Shown here piece after piece: positions 16,999-24,471 of a stretch of 61,191 nucleotides of DNA; position 1 is the stretch's first letter; each line of letters starts with the position of its first letter. The stretch lies in the NCBI GenBank assembly GCA_002410755.1, contig DHOL01000077.1:1-61191 (forward strand). Reading direction: 5' to 3'. Source of the DNA: Ruminococcaceae bacterium UBA5391 (lineage in GTDB: Bacteria > Bacillota > Clostridia > Oscillospirales > Acutalibacteraceae). Position numbers and translations under genes: made by a program. The notes below the pieces were generated by a model, which ran no database searches, was not told the DNA's origin, and saw nothing but the letters and a program-made list of their open reading frames with translations.

Positions 16999-18066
16999 TC
17001 ATCCTTCCTCATTTGTTTCCACTTTTTTGCGGGGGAGGCTGAACAAAAGCGCCAAACAGAGAAGTGCAAGCGCGACCGCTGCGGGTATGCTGCCGGAGAG
17101 GGTGCCAACAGGCGTGCCATCAAAATTGGAAAAGACTTCCTCCGTTTCCGGGAAAAACAGACAAATCCCAAAACAGACCAGGCCGGAAACAGCCCCCTGT
17201 ATTGCGCGCCAGAAAACAAAACGGGATTTTTTGACGGAAAGTTTGCCAAGACAGGCATAAATCTGAAAGTGGACACACACTCCGCCCCATCCGATTGCCG
17301 CAGAAACTACCCAAAGGGGCACGCCGCGGCGTGCAAGGTCGGCACAGCCCCCCGTTACTTCAAGCAGGGATGAAAGGATGGCGCTGAGATTTGGATTGCG
17401 TACTGCCAACCTGAGAAGGTTCATCAATGCCGCAAAAAGGATAACCATACTGCACATCATCAGCATAGAGTATGCGGCATCGGATGCGGACTCGACAAAA
17501 GCCTGCGCCATTGGACGGGATGCCGCCTGCTTTTTCTGCTTTTCGGGGCGTTGCCTTTCCCCTTGGGACTGTCTTCCTGAAATCAGGCCCGTTAGAAAAA
17601 ATGCAATTAACTGGGAAATAAGCAGGATTATTCCTGCCTGTGCACTGTGAAGGAAGCCAACACCGACTGCGGTAATAACAAAAGATGGACCGGCATTGAC
17701 GCAGAACCTCATCATGCGTTCCGCCTGCTCCTGCGTCACAGCACCCTCTTCGTAAAGAGCTTCTGTGGACCGTGCCCCTGTCGGATAGCCGCCAACTGCA
17801 CTCATCAGCACAGTAGCGGCAGCTCTGCCAGGAAGGTGGAACAGAGCGCGCGTCGGGCGTTCCAGCACATGGCCCATGCGTTCGGAGATCCCGCTTTTCA
17901 CCACAAATATGGAAAGAACAAGAAAAGGATACAGCGATGGAACAAGAATGCCCAGGGAATACCCAAGGCCATTTTTGGCCCCCTGTACTGCCGCAGCGGG
18001 AAAGAGCAGCAGTGCACAGGCTGCCGCCAGGACAAGCAGCGTGAGTGCACCTACTTTTTTCTCCAT
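16999..18066 (-). CDS. ylbJ: Sporulation integral membrane protein YlbJ
   Basis: This 355-aa protein has about eight hydrophobic helices and the nucleoside-recognition (Gate) fold. Motifs VPSLYPFLVLS, SAVGGYPTGA and FCVNAGPSFV are characteristic of YlbJ. In Bacillus the gene belongs to the mother-cell sigma-E regulon and is needed for heat-resistant spores. GAGGTGG precedes the ATG. It is divergent from yqfC, another sigma-E-type gene, across a 92-bp region holding an 11-bp inverted repeat. The transported ligand is unknown. Confidence 0.93.
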   Translation of the reverse strand: MEKKVGALTLLVLAAACALLLFPAAAVQGAKNGLGYSLGILVPSLYPFLVLSIFVVKSGISERMGHVLERPTRALFHLPGRAAATVLMSAVGGYPTGARSTEALYEEGAVTQEQAERMMRFCVNAGPSFVITAVGVGFLHSAQAGIILLISQLIAFFLTGLISGRQSQGERQRPEKQKKQAASRPMAQAFVESASDAAYSMLMMCSMVILFAALMNLLRLAVRNPNLSAILSSLLEVTGGCADLARRGVPLWVVSAAIGWGGVCVHFQIYACLGKLSVKKSRFVFWRAIQGAVSGLVCFGICLFFPETEEVFSNFDGTPVGTLSGSIPAAVALALLCLALLFSLPRKKVETNEEG

Positions 18067-18094
18067 GGAACCACCTCACCTGTTATGTATATGT

Positions 18095-18121
18095 GCCATG
18101 CGGATATTTCATCCGCATGGC
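18095..18121. repeat. Inverted repeat between ylbJ and yqfC
   Basis: GCCATGCGGAT-ATTTC-ATCCGCATGGC has perfect 11-bp arms and a five-base centre. It overlaps the -35 and spacer of the sigma-E-like promoter, so it could be an operator shared by both divergent genes or a hairpin in a longer transcript. Confidence 0.8.
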
Positions 18122-18130
18122 GCATAGCAT
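18102..18130 (+). promoter_or_regulatory. Sigma-E-like promoter of yqfC-yqfD
   Basis: GGATATT (18102-18108), a 14-bp spacer and CATAGCAT (18123-18130) match the mother-cell sigma-E pattern (kmATATT, 13-15 bp, CATACAnT). The yqfCD genes of Bacillus are sigma-E dependent, which supports the call. Confidence 0.7.
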
Positions 18131-18158
18131 TTAAAGAAATACCGGAAGGGGGCGGAAT

Positions 18159-18407
18159 ATGCGGAAACCCGTAAAACTGTCCGAGCTGGGGGCCCTTTCT
18201 GCAAAGTCCCGCATTGAAATTTGCGGGAACCGTGAAGCGGTTATCGAAGGCTGCTGCGGAATCTTGGAGTATGGTGACGGTGTTGTGCGAATCCGTACGC
18301 AGGAGCGTATTGTCCGCTTTACCGGACGCGGCCTTGTAATCCGCTGCATGACGGAGGACGCTCTTGTTGTAACAGGATATATCCTTCAAATTGAATTTAT
18401 GGAGTGA
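18159..18407 (+). CDS. yqfC: Sporulation protein YqfC
   Basis: The product is 82 aa. The pattern IEICGNREAVIEGCCGILEYGDGVVRI is the YqfC/YabP-type beta-rich fold. YabP and YqfC family members are mother-cell proteins of spore assembly. The ATG follows GGAAGGGGGCGG. It lies three bp before yqfD, and the pair is conserved across spore formers. A good sigma-E-type promoter precedes it. Confidence 0.9.
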   Translation: MRKPVKLSELGALSAKSRIEICGNREAVIEGCCGILEYGDGVVRIRTQERIVRFTGRGLVIRCMTEDALVVTGYILQIEFME

Positions 18408-18410
18408 GAT

Positions 18411-19595
18411 GTGTACATGATTTCCCTTCGGCTGACCCGCTGGCTTCTTGGCTATGTCCGCTTTTCGGTCTTAGGCGGCAGCCCTGAGCGCTTTTACACA
18501 AACTGTGCCCATTCCGGTGCATATCTGTGGGATATGACTTCGGGCGGGAATGCCGGGGCATGTGTAGCGGCCCGTCGTTACCGGTTCCTGCGCCGCAATG
18601 CCCGCCGGGCCGGGTGCCGCCTGCGTGTCCGAGAAAGGACTGGGCTGCCGTTTTCCCTCCGGAGAACGAAAAGCCATGCCGGCCTCTGGGCGGGATTTGC
18701 AGCTTTCCTTGTCCTGTCCTTTTCGCTTTCCACGCATATCTGGTGTGTTCAGGTCACAGGGAACAAAGATGTACCGGCTGGCAAAATTGAAAGTGCACTT
18801 GCGTCAGCAGGCCTTGTGTCCGGCACCCTGCGCAGCTCGGTTAATCCGCAGGAAGTTGAGAGGCGTGTCATGCTCCAGTGCCCTGAAATCCGCTGGATCA
18901 GTATCAACCTGCGGGGCAGCATGGCAGAAGCAGCCGTGCGCGAAACGACGGAAAAACCAAATATTTCCGACCAAAAATCCGTCTGTAATGTCATAGCTGC
19001 CCGGACAGGGCAGATCCTTTCCTTGGAAGTTTTTGCGGGAACCCCTGAAGTAAAAAAAGGGGACGCGGTTGTAGAAGGGCAGCTCCTTGTCAATGCAGTG
19101 GTAGAAGACCAGACTGGTGGGAGCACCATGACTCACGCCTCGGCGGAAATCATCGCGGAAACCAGCCGCGAAGTGACAGTCAAGGTTCCTCTTCACAAGC
19201 AGGTGGATGTTCCCACAGGGAAAACAGCCGTGCGGAGAAACCTTGATATCTTTCGTGCACACATCCCCCTGACACTGCAAAGAAAACCGCAGGGCTCCTG
19301 GCGTTGTGAGTGTGAGCGGACGACAGTGTCCCTTTTTGGTACGCCCTTGCCACTTGGCATTTATATGGAAACATGGAAAGAAGTCCGTTCGCAGGAAATT
19401 ACCCTGACGAAGTCTGAGGCCCGTTCGCTTGCAGGGCAGCAGATTAAAAAGCAGTCAGACGCGCTCCTCAAGGGGCTGGGCCGGGTTACGGGGCAGAAAC
19501 TGACGGAACACTGGGGAAAAGATGGCCTAACCTGTGAAGCAAAACTGACCTGCGAGGAGAATATTGCAAAAGAGTCGGAAATATTCATAAAATAA
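18411..19595 (+). CDS. yqfD: Sporulation protein YqfD
   Basis: This protein of about 394 aa has an N-terminal soluble part, one membrane helix near residues 85-105 (FAAFLVLSFSLSTHIW) and a large outer domain starting WCVQVTGNKDVPAGKI, the FtsQ-like opening typical of YqfD. It is a mother-cell membrane protein required for sporulation in Bacillus. The start is GTG 18411 or ATG 18417; both sit within reach of GGAGTGAG, and I cannot choose firmly. It is co-transcribed with yqfC. Confidence 0.93.
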   Translation: MYMISLRLTRWLLGYVRFSVLGGSPERFYTNCAHSGAYLWDMTSGGNAGACVAARRYRFLRRNARRAGCRLRVRERTGLPFSLRRTKSHAGLWAGFAAFLVLSFSLSTHIWCVQVTGNKDVPAGKIESALASAGLVSGTLRSSVNPQEVERRVMLQCPEIRWISINLRGSMAEAAVRETTEKPNISDQKSVCNVIAARTGQILSLEVFAGTPEVKKGDAVVEGQLLVNAVVEDQTGGSTMTHASAEIIAETSREVTVKVPLHKQVDVPTGKTAVRRNLDIFRAHIPLTLQRKPQGSWRCECERTTVSLFGTPLPLGIYMETWKEVRSQEITLTKSEARSLAGQQIKKQSDALLKGLGRVTGQKLTEHWGKDGLTCEAKLTCEENIAKESEIFIK

Positions 19596-19639
19596 GGCAA
19601 AATTTCTGTATATTTTATAGTTACGGATTTGATGAACTG

Positions 19640-19648
19640 TGCTATAAT
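19640..19648 (+). promoter_or_regulatory. Extended -10 promoter of phoH
   Basis: TGCTATAAT is an extended -10; no clear -35 hexamer. It lies 45 bp upstream of the phoH start and probably drives the phoH-ybeY-dgkA-era series. Confidence 0.65.
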
Positions 19649-19692
19649 TATAACAAATATCAAACACAATAAGGTTTATACTGGGTGATGGG

Positions 19693-20655
19693 ATGTTTGA
19701 AGAAAAGATTGATATTGAGCGGATGGAACAGGAAGCCGCGTTATTTGGAAATCTTGACGGTAACGTAAAAATAATCGAGCAGGCGTATGGCGCAAGCATT
19801 GTCTGCCGCGGCAGCGAGATGAAAATTTCCGGCGAACCGGAAAAAGTGGAAAAAGCGGCCCGTGCTGTGCGGGCACTTCTTTCCCTCATTGACCGGGGTG
19901 AACCGGTTACGGAACAAAATGTGCGCTACTGCATTGCGCTTGTCAACGAAGGCAAGGAAGACAGGCTTAGTTCGCTTACGGGTGACTGCATCTGCCTGAC
20001 GTCAAAGGGCAAGCCGGTTAAGGCAAAAACCCTCGGGCAGAAAAGCTACTGCAATGCCATTGAGTCCCATACCATTACCATTGGTGTGGGGCCGGCCGGT
20101 ACGGGAAAGACCTACCTTGCCGTGGCGCTTGCCGTGAAGGCTTTCCGCGCACAGGAAGTCAACCGGATTATTTTAACGCGGCCGGCAGTGGAGGCAGGTG
20201 AAAAACTCGGCTTCCTTCCGGGCGACATCCAGCAGAAAGTGGATCCTTATCTGCGGCCGCTGTATGATGCGCTGTTTGACATGCTCGGCGTGGAAACGTA
20301 TCAGAAATTTGTCGAGCGCGGAAACATTGAAGTGGCGCCGCTCGCGTATATGCGCGGGCGAACGCTGGACGACAGTTTCATTATCTTGGACGAGGCACAG
20401 AATACGACGCCGGAGCAGATGAAAATGTTTCTGACGCGCCTTGGTTTTGGCTCGCACATGGTGATTACGGGGGACATTACGCAGATTGATTTGCCGGACG
20501 GCAAACGTTCCGGCCTTAAGGAAGTCCTCCATATTCTGCGCGGCATCGACGATATTGCACAGGTTCGCTTTACGGAAAAAGATGTTGTGCGGCACAAACT
20601 GGTTCAGGATATTATTAAAGCTTATGAAAAATATGAAAAAGAATCGGGACGGTGA
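19693..20655 (+). CDS. phoH: PhoH-family ATPase
   Basis: The product is 320 aa. Walker A GPAGTGKTYLAV lies at about residue 133 and the Walker B-like FIILDEAQNTTPEQMKM at about 235, the standard PhoH arrangement. An N-terminal KH-like segment precedes the ATPase. PhoH proteins are predicted RNA-linked ATPases and are regularly found beside ybeY, as here, which points to rRNA processing. The ribosome site (GGTGATGGG) is modest. The stop overlaps the ybeY upstream region. Confidence 0.95.
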   Translation: MFEEKIDIERMEQEAALFGNLDGNVKIIEQAYGASIVCRGSEMKISGEPEKVEKAARAVRALLSLIDRGEPVTEQNVRYCIALVNEGKEDRLSSLTGDCICLTSKGKPVKAKTLGQKSYCNAIESHTITIGVGPAGTGKTYLAVALAVKAFRAQEVNRIILTRPAVEAGEKLGFLPGDIQQKVDPYLRPLYDALFDMLGVETYQKFVERGNIEVAPLAYMRGRTLDDSFIILDEAQNTTPEQMKMFLTRLGFGSHMVITGDITQIDLPDGKRSGLKEVLHILRGIDDIAQVRFTEKDVVRHKLVQDIIKAYEKYEKESGR

Positions 20656-20663
20656 ATGTTGCA

Positions 20664-21173
20664 ATGGAAAAGATTAAGGTAATCATTGATAACAGGCAGA
20701 AGGCAGTAAAAATTCCGACCGGCCTCAGAATGTTGGTGCGCCGCTGCTGCAACGCGGTTCTCCGCATGGAGAAATTTGAAGGGCCTGCGGAAATCAGTGT
20801 TGTTTTTGTGGACAATGCGCAGATTCGGAAGCTCAATGCCCAGTACCGCAATAAAGATATGGAAACCGATGTGCTCTCTTTCCCAATGGGAGAAAATGGT
20901 GTCTACGACATCAACCATTCAACCGGTGCGAAAATCCTGGGGGATATTGTAATTTCTATGGAGAAGGCAGTGGAGCAGGCGGAACGCTTCGGCCACAGCC
21001 TGGAGCGCGAGGTTGGCTACCTTACGGCGCACTCCATGCTGCACCTGCTTGGCTACGACCACGAGAAGGGCGGAATTGAAAAGGTCCGTATGCGTGAGAA
21101 GGAAGAGCAGGTTATGACGGAGCTCGGACTTCCGAGCACAAGCAGCTATGTAATGGAAGACGATGAGAATTAG
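20664..21173 (+). CDS. ybeY: Endoribonuclease YbeY (rRNA maturation factor)
   Basis: The product is 169 aa from ATG 20664; a GTG at 20652 that overlaps the phoH stop would add four residues. The metal-binding motif HSMLHLLGYDH and the upstream KDMETDVLSFPM are diagnostic. YbeY is a zinc hydrolase acting in 16S rRNA 3' end maturation and ribosome quality control. It is in an overlapping chain with phoH, dgkA and era, all linked to ribosome assembly or growth. Confidence 0.96.
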   Translation: MEKIKVIIDNRQKAVKIPTGLRMLVRRCCNAVLRMEKFEGPAEISVVFVDNAQIRKLNAQYRNKDMETDVLSFPMGENGVYDINHSTGAKILGDIVISMEKAVEQAERFGHSLEREVGYLTAHSMLHLLGYDHEKGGIEKVRMREKEEQVMTELGLPSTSSYVMEDDEN

Positions 21174-21678
21174 AAGTTGCAACTTTTTAAAAAGTTTCCG
21201 GTTTGCATTCCGTGGCATTGTTTTCTGCATCAATAAAGAACGGAATATGCGAATACACACGGTAATTGCTCTGTATGTATTCGTATTTTCGTCCTTTTTT
21301 CATCTATCATTTACGGGGTATGCCGTGCTGTTTCTCACTTTTGCGGCAGTCCTGATGGGCGAGATGCTCAATACTGCGGTTGAGTATCTTTCCAATGCCG
21401 TTTCGCCTGCCTACAATTCGGCAGTGCGCACTGTAAAAGACATCGCCGCGGGTGCCGTGCTTGTGGGGGCGTTCTTTGCTGTCTGTGTGGCGGTCTGCCT
21501 GTTTCGGGAACCGGAAGGATTCGTCCGCATCGGGGACTTCTTCCGGGTGCGGCCCGGAATGGTGGTGTTGCTCGCTGCCGTTACAGCAGCAAGTGCAATT
21601 TATATTGCCTTGGGGCCGCCCGGTATCCGGGATTTCGTAAAACGCCGTCTGGCGGGAAGGAAAAAGCACCATGAATAA
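21163..21678 (+). CDS. dgkA: Diacylglycerol/undecaprenol kinase
   Basis: The product is 171 aa with an N-terminal amphipathic helix and four or more membrane helices. The active-site signature EMLNTAVEYLSNAV followed by VKDIAAGAV fits the DgkA family, in Gram-positives mostly an undecaprenol kinase. The Asp usual after the NTA-x-E motif is Asn here. About 45 extra residues at the C-terminus add a further hydrophobic segment compared with minimal members. It overlaps ybeY by 11 bp and era by 8 bp. Confidence 0.9.
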   Translation: MRIRSCNFLKSFRFAFRGIVFCINKERNMRIHTVIALYVFVFSSFFHLSFTGYAVLFLTFAAVLMGEMLNTAVEYLSNAVSPAYNSAVRTVKDIAAGAVLVGAFFAVCVAVCLFREPEGFVRIGDFFRVRPGMVVLLAAVTAASAIYIALGPPGIRDFVKRRLAGRKKHHE

Positions 21679-22588
21679 AGAAGAAAAAAACCTGTTTGCT
21701 TCTATCGTTGGCCGCCCGAACACGGGCAAGTCTTCTATCCTTAACAAAATAATCGGCAGCAAAGTCGCTATCGTTTCCAGTAAGCCGCAGACGACACGCA
21801 CGCGCATCACGGGCATCTTGACAAAAGGCCCGACGCAGTTTGCCTTTATTGACACACCCGGCCTCCTGAAACCGAGGAGCTGCCTTGGTGAATATATGGT
21901 AAAATCCGTCCTGGAATCCGTTTCAGGGGTTGATGCCTGTATACTGGTTGAGGAAGCAGGGAAGGGAATTTCCCCTTCCGCAAGGGAATTGATTGGAAAG
22001 TTCCGTGAATTAAAAATGCCTGCTGTCCTTGCCCTCAACAAGATTGACCTTTTGCCGGATAAATCCGTGCTGATGGCACAGATTGCCGAGTTTTCTAAGC
22101 TGTATGATTTTGCGGCCGTTGTTCCTGTTTCTGCAATTACGGGGAGCGGCATTGCAGACCTTATGGCAGAGCTGGAAAAATTGGCCCGGCCGGGCGTGCA
22201 TCTTTTTGATGACGACACACTTACCGATCAGCCGGAGCGGGTGATTGCTTCAGAAATTGTCCGTGAAAAACTGCTCCGACTGCTTTCGGATGAAGTTCCT
22301 CACGGCATTGCGGTCCGGGTGGAGCAGATGCGTGACCGTGACGACGGCAGCAATATTATGGATGTTACGGCGACAATTTACTGTGAAAAGGAGTCTCATA
22401 AGGGCATTATCATCGGGAAGGGCGGTTCTATGCTCAAAAAGGTCGGGACATATGCGCGGGAGGATATGGAACACTTTTTCGGGTGCAGAATCAATTTAAA
22501 ACTCTGGGTGAAGGTTAAGGAAAACTGGCGGAATCAGCAGGCTGCGCTGCGCGCCTTTGGCTATGACAGTTCAGATTTTGATCAATAG
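21671..22588 (+). CDS. era: GTPase Era
   Basis: The product is 305 aa. G1 is GRPNTGKS (14-21), then DTPGLLKP, NKID and a C-terminal KH domain with IIIGKGGSMLKKVG. Era binds the 3' end of 16S rRNA and checks 30S assembly. It is translationally coupled to dgkA (8-bp overlap). Confidence 0.98.
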   Translation: MNKEEKNLFASIVGRPNTGKSSILNKIIGSKVAIVSSKPQTTRTRITGILTKGPTQFAFIDTPGLLKPRSCLGEYMVKSVLESVSGVDACILVEEAGKGISPSARELIGKFRELKMPAVLALNKIDLLPDKSVLMAQIAEFSKLYDFAAVVPVSAITGSGIADLMAELEKLARPGVHLFDDDTLTDQPERVIASEIVREKLLRLLSDEVPHGIAVRVEQMRDRDDGSNIMDVTATIYCEKESHKGIIIGKGGSMLKKVGTYAREDMEHFFGCRINLKLWVKVKENWRNQQAALRAFGYDSSDFDQ

Positions 22589-22690
22589 TCCACTGCTATT
22601 TTCTGCCTTTCATACATCTATTTACCACTGATAGAATCCTTTGGACTGCGAATACTTTTTTTATCAGGCAAGTTTGAAGGAGCGGTTGAC

Positions 22691-22858
22691 ATGGACGAAA
22701 ACAGAGCATGGGAAGCTTTCCTCCGCACGGGTTCTGTCCAGGATTATCTGGCTTATGCCCGCTGTAGGGAAGAAGAAAAGCAGGAAGATACCCGTGAGGA
22801 GGGCCTTTATGAAAATAGATGCCCGGGGCCTGGTGGTTTCGGAGAAGCGCGTGGGTGA
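22691..22858 (+). CDS. yqzL: YqzL-like small protein between era and recO
   Basis: ATG 22691 opens a 55-aa frame starting MDENRAWEAFLRTGSVQDYL. The pattern W-x-x-F-x-x-TG-x-x-x-x-YL matches YqzL, which occupies this same place between era and recO in Bacillus. The ribosome site is weak (GGAGCGG). The last 17 codons overlap the start of recO in another frame, making a coupled pair. The function of YqzL is unknown. Confidence 0.75.
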   Translation: MDENRAWEAFLRTGSVQDYLAYARCREEEKQEDTREEGLYENRCPGPGGFGEARG

Positions 22859-23582
22859 AAGCGACCGTCTGGTTACTGTCCTTACGGGCGAAAAGGGTGT
22901 CCTCCGGGCATTTGTCCGCGGTTCCCGCAAGGCAGGCGGCGCCCGGCTTTCCGCTACCAGGCTGTTTACCTATTCCCGTTTCTCAATTTTTGAGGGGCGG
23001 GACAGCTACATAATTGACGATGCCCAGCCGATTGAAGTCTTTTTTGACCTTTGCCGGGATATCGGGCGTTTTTCGCTTGCCCAGTATTTCTGTGAGTTGG
23101 CGGTTTCACTTGCCCCGCAGGATTCCGAAGCGGAGGGCTTTCTCAGCCTGCTTCTTAACGCAATGTATCTTCTCAGCAAAGGAAAATACCCGCTTTCCGT
23201 CCTGAAGCCGGCTGTGGAAATGAGGATGATGTCGCTTACGGGCTATCAACCGAACCTGGTATGTTGCGCAGGGTGCGGCTGCTATGAGGCGGATACCATG
23301 TATTTTTTGCCGCGCAGCGGGGAAATTCTGTGTGATAATTGCTTTCGTATAAAGCAGAAAAAAGAACCGGCTGTTGCACTTGGCCGCGGTGCACTGACAG
23401 CTTTGAGGCATACCGTTTACGCAGAACCCAAAAAGCTGTTTTTTTTCCGTGTTTCGGCTGAAACTGGCCGCCAGCTTTCGGAGGCATCCGAACGGTATAT
23501 CCTTGAAACTTTGCAGCATGGCTTTACTACGCTCGACTTTTACCACAAGACAGCAAGTACTTCTGATGAGGCTGCCAAATGA
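22809..23582 (+). CDS. recO: DNA repair protein RecO
   Basis: The product is 257 aa from ATG 22809, which follows GAGGAGGGC. The N-terminal OB fold (LVVSEKRVGESDRLVTVLTGEKG) and a four-Cys zinc site (CAGCGC, then CDNC) are typical. RecO loads RecA on SSB-coated DNA with RecR. The frame is open to 22641, but that extension has no ribosome site and is covered by yqzL, so the shorter start is preferred. Confidence 0.95.
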   Translation: MKIDARGLVVSEKRVGESDRLVTVLTGEKGVLRAFVRGSRKAGGARLSATRLFTYSRFSIFEGRDSYIIDDAQPIEVFFDLCRDIGRFSLAQYFCELAVSLAPQDSEAEGFLSLLLNAMYLLSKGKYPLSVLKPAVEMRMMSLTGYQPNLVCCAGCGCYEADTMYFLPRSGEILCDNCFRIKQKKEPAVALGRGALTALRHTVYAEPKKLFFFRVSAETGRQLSEASERYILETLQHGFTTLDFYHKTASTSDEAAK

Positions 23583-24448
23583 AAAGGGAAAAAAAGAATA
23601 CTCATCTGCTTAGGACGCTTGTAAATAAATCATTTGCTATTTTTCCGGAAAATTATTTTCTGGGAACCACCCATTACCGGGTGCTTTCCGGCAGAATTCC
23701 AAAAGAGTTTGACGGCTTCCGCATTGTGCAGATTTCCGACCTGCATGGCCGCTCGTTTGGCCGTGAAAACCAGCGCCTGCTGGCTGCGGTCGGCCGTGAG
23801 CACCCTGACCTGATTGCTTTGACGGGGGATATCGTTGACCGGCGGGTTCAGGATTTTGGAGGGGCTGTCCGTTTTGTAAGAACACTTTGCAGGACGTACC
23901 ATGTCTGCTTTGTGCTTGGAAACCATGAGCAGGGCCTTCCGGGGCAATGCCGCATCCAGTTTGAAAATGAAATGCGGTCTGCCGGTGTAAAAATACTCGA
24001 CAATAACTCGGAAGAGATACGCCGCGGCTCCACAGATATCTGTATTTCCGGGCTGCGGGTTCCGCTGCGGTACTATAGGGCGGGAGTGGGTGCAAAGCCG
24101 CGGCCGGTCCTGACGAAAGAAAAAATGGAGCACTTTGTCGGCGTGAAGCCGGAAGAATACACAGTACTTCTGGCACACAACCCGCTCTGTTTTGAAGCAT
24201 ATGCCGCGTGGGGTGCAGACCTGACGCTCTGCGGCCATATCCACGGCGGCATGATCCGCCTCCCCGGGGGCCGGGGGCTGCTGTCCCCGGAGCGGACGTT
24301 CTTTCCAAAATACAGTGCAGGTGCCTATTTTATCGGGGAGCATGAGATGATTGTCAGCCGTGGGCTTGCGGCCGGGCCGCGCATCGGCAATGTCCCGGAG
24401 CTTGTTGAGCTTACGCTCTGCGCCGGCGGCACCATGAAGAAACCATAA
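23579..24448 (+). CDS. Membrane-associated metallophosphoesterase (YkuE-like)
   Basis: The product is 289 aa. The calcineurin-like set is complete: ISDLHG, GDIVDRR, GNHE, AHNPL and CGHIHGG. The N-terminal basic stretch and the C-terminal GLAAGPRIGNVPELVELTL are typical of YkuE-like phosphoesterases; some act on lipids or nucleotides, and the substrate here is unknown. No clear signal peptide is seen. ATGA overlap with recO shows coupling. Confidence 0.88.
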   Translation: MKREKKNTHLLRTLVNKSFAIFPENYFLGTTHYRVLSGRIPKEFDGFRIVQISDLHGRSFGRENQRLLAAVGREHPDLIALTGDIVDRRVQDFGGAVRFVRTLCRTYHVCFVLGNHEQGLPGQCRIQFENEMRSAGVKILDNNSEEIRRGSTDICISGLRVPLRYYRAGVGAKPRPVLTKEKMEHFVGVKPEEYTVLLAHNPLCFEAYAAWGADLTLCGHIHGGMIRLPGGRGLLSPERTFFPKYSAGAYFIGEHEMIVSRGLAAGPRIGNVPELVELTLCAGGTMKKP

Positions 24449-24471
24449 GCGAGAAAGGATTATCCGAAAAT

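Noticed and set aside
18064..18121. Sigma-E promoter for ylbJ on the minus strand
   Set aside because: The best match (AAATATC, 15 bp, CATAACAG) would start transcription inside the ribosome site.
22641..22808. N-terminal extension of recO
   Set aside because: It lacks a ribosome site, is not part of the RecO fold and is covered by the YqzL frame; ATG 22809 has GAGGAGGGC.
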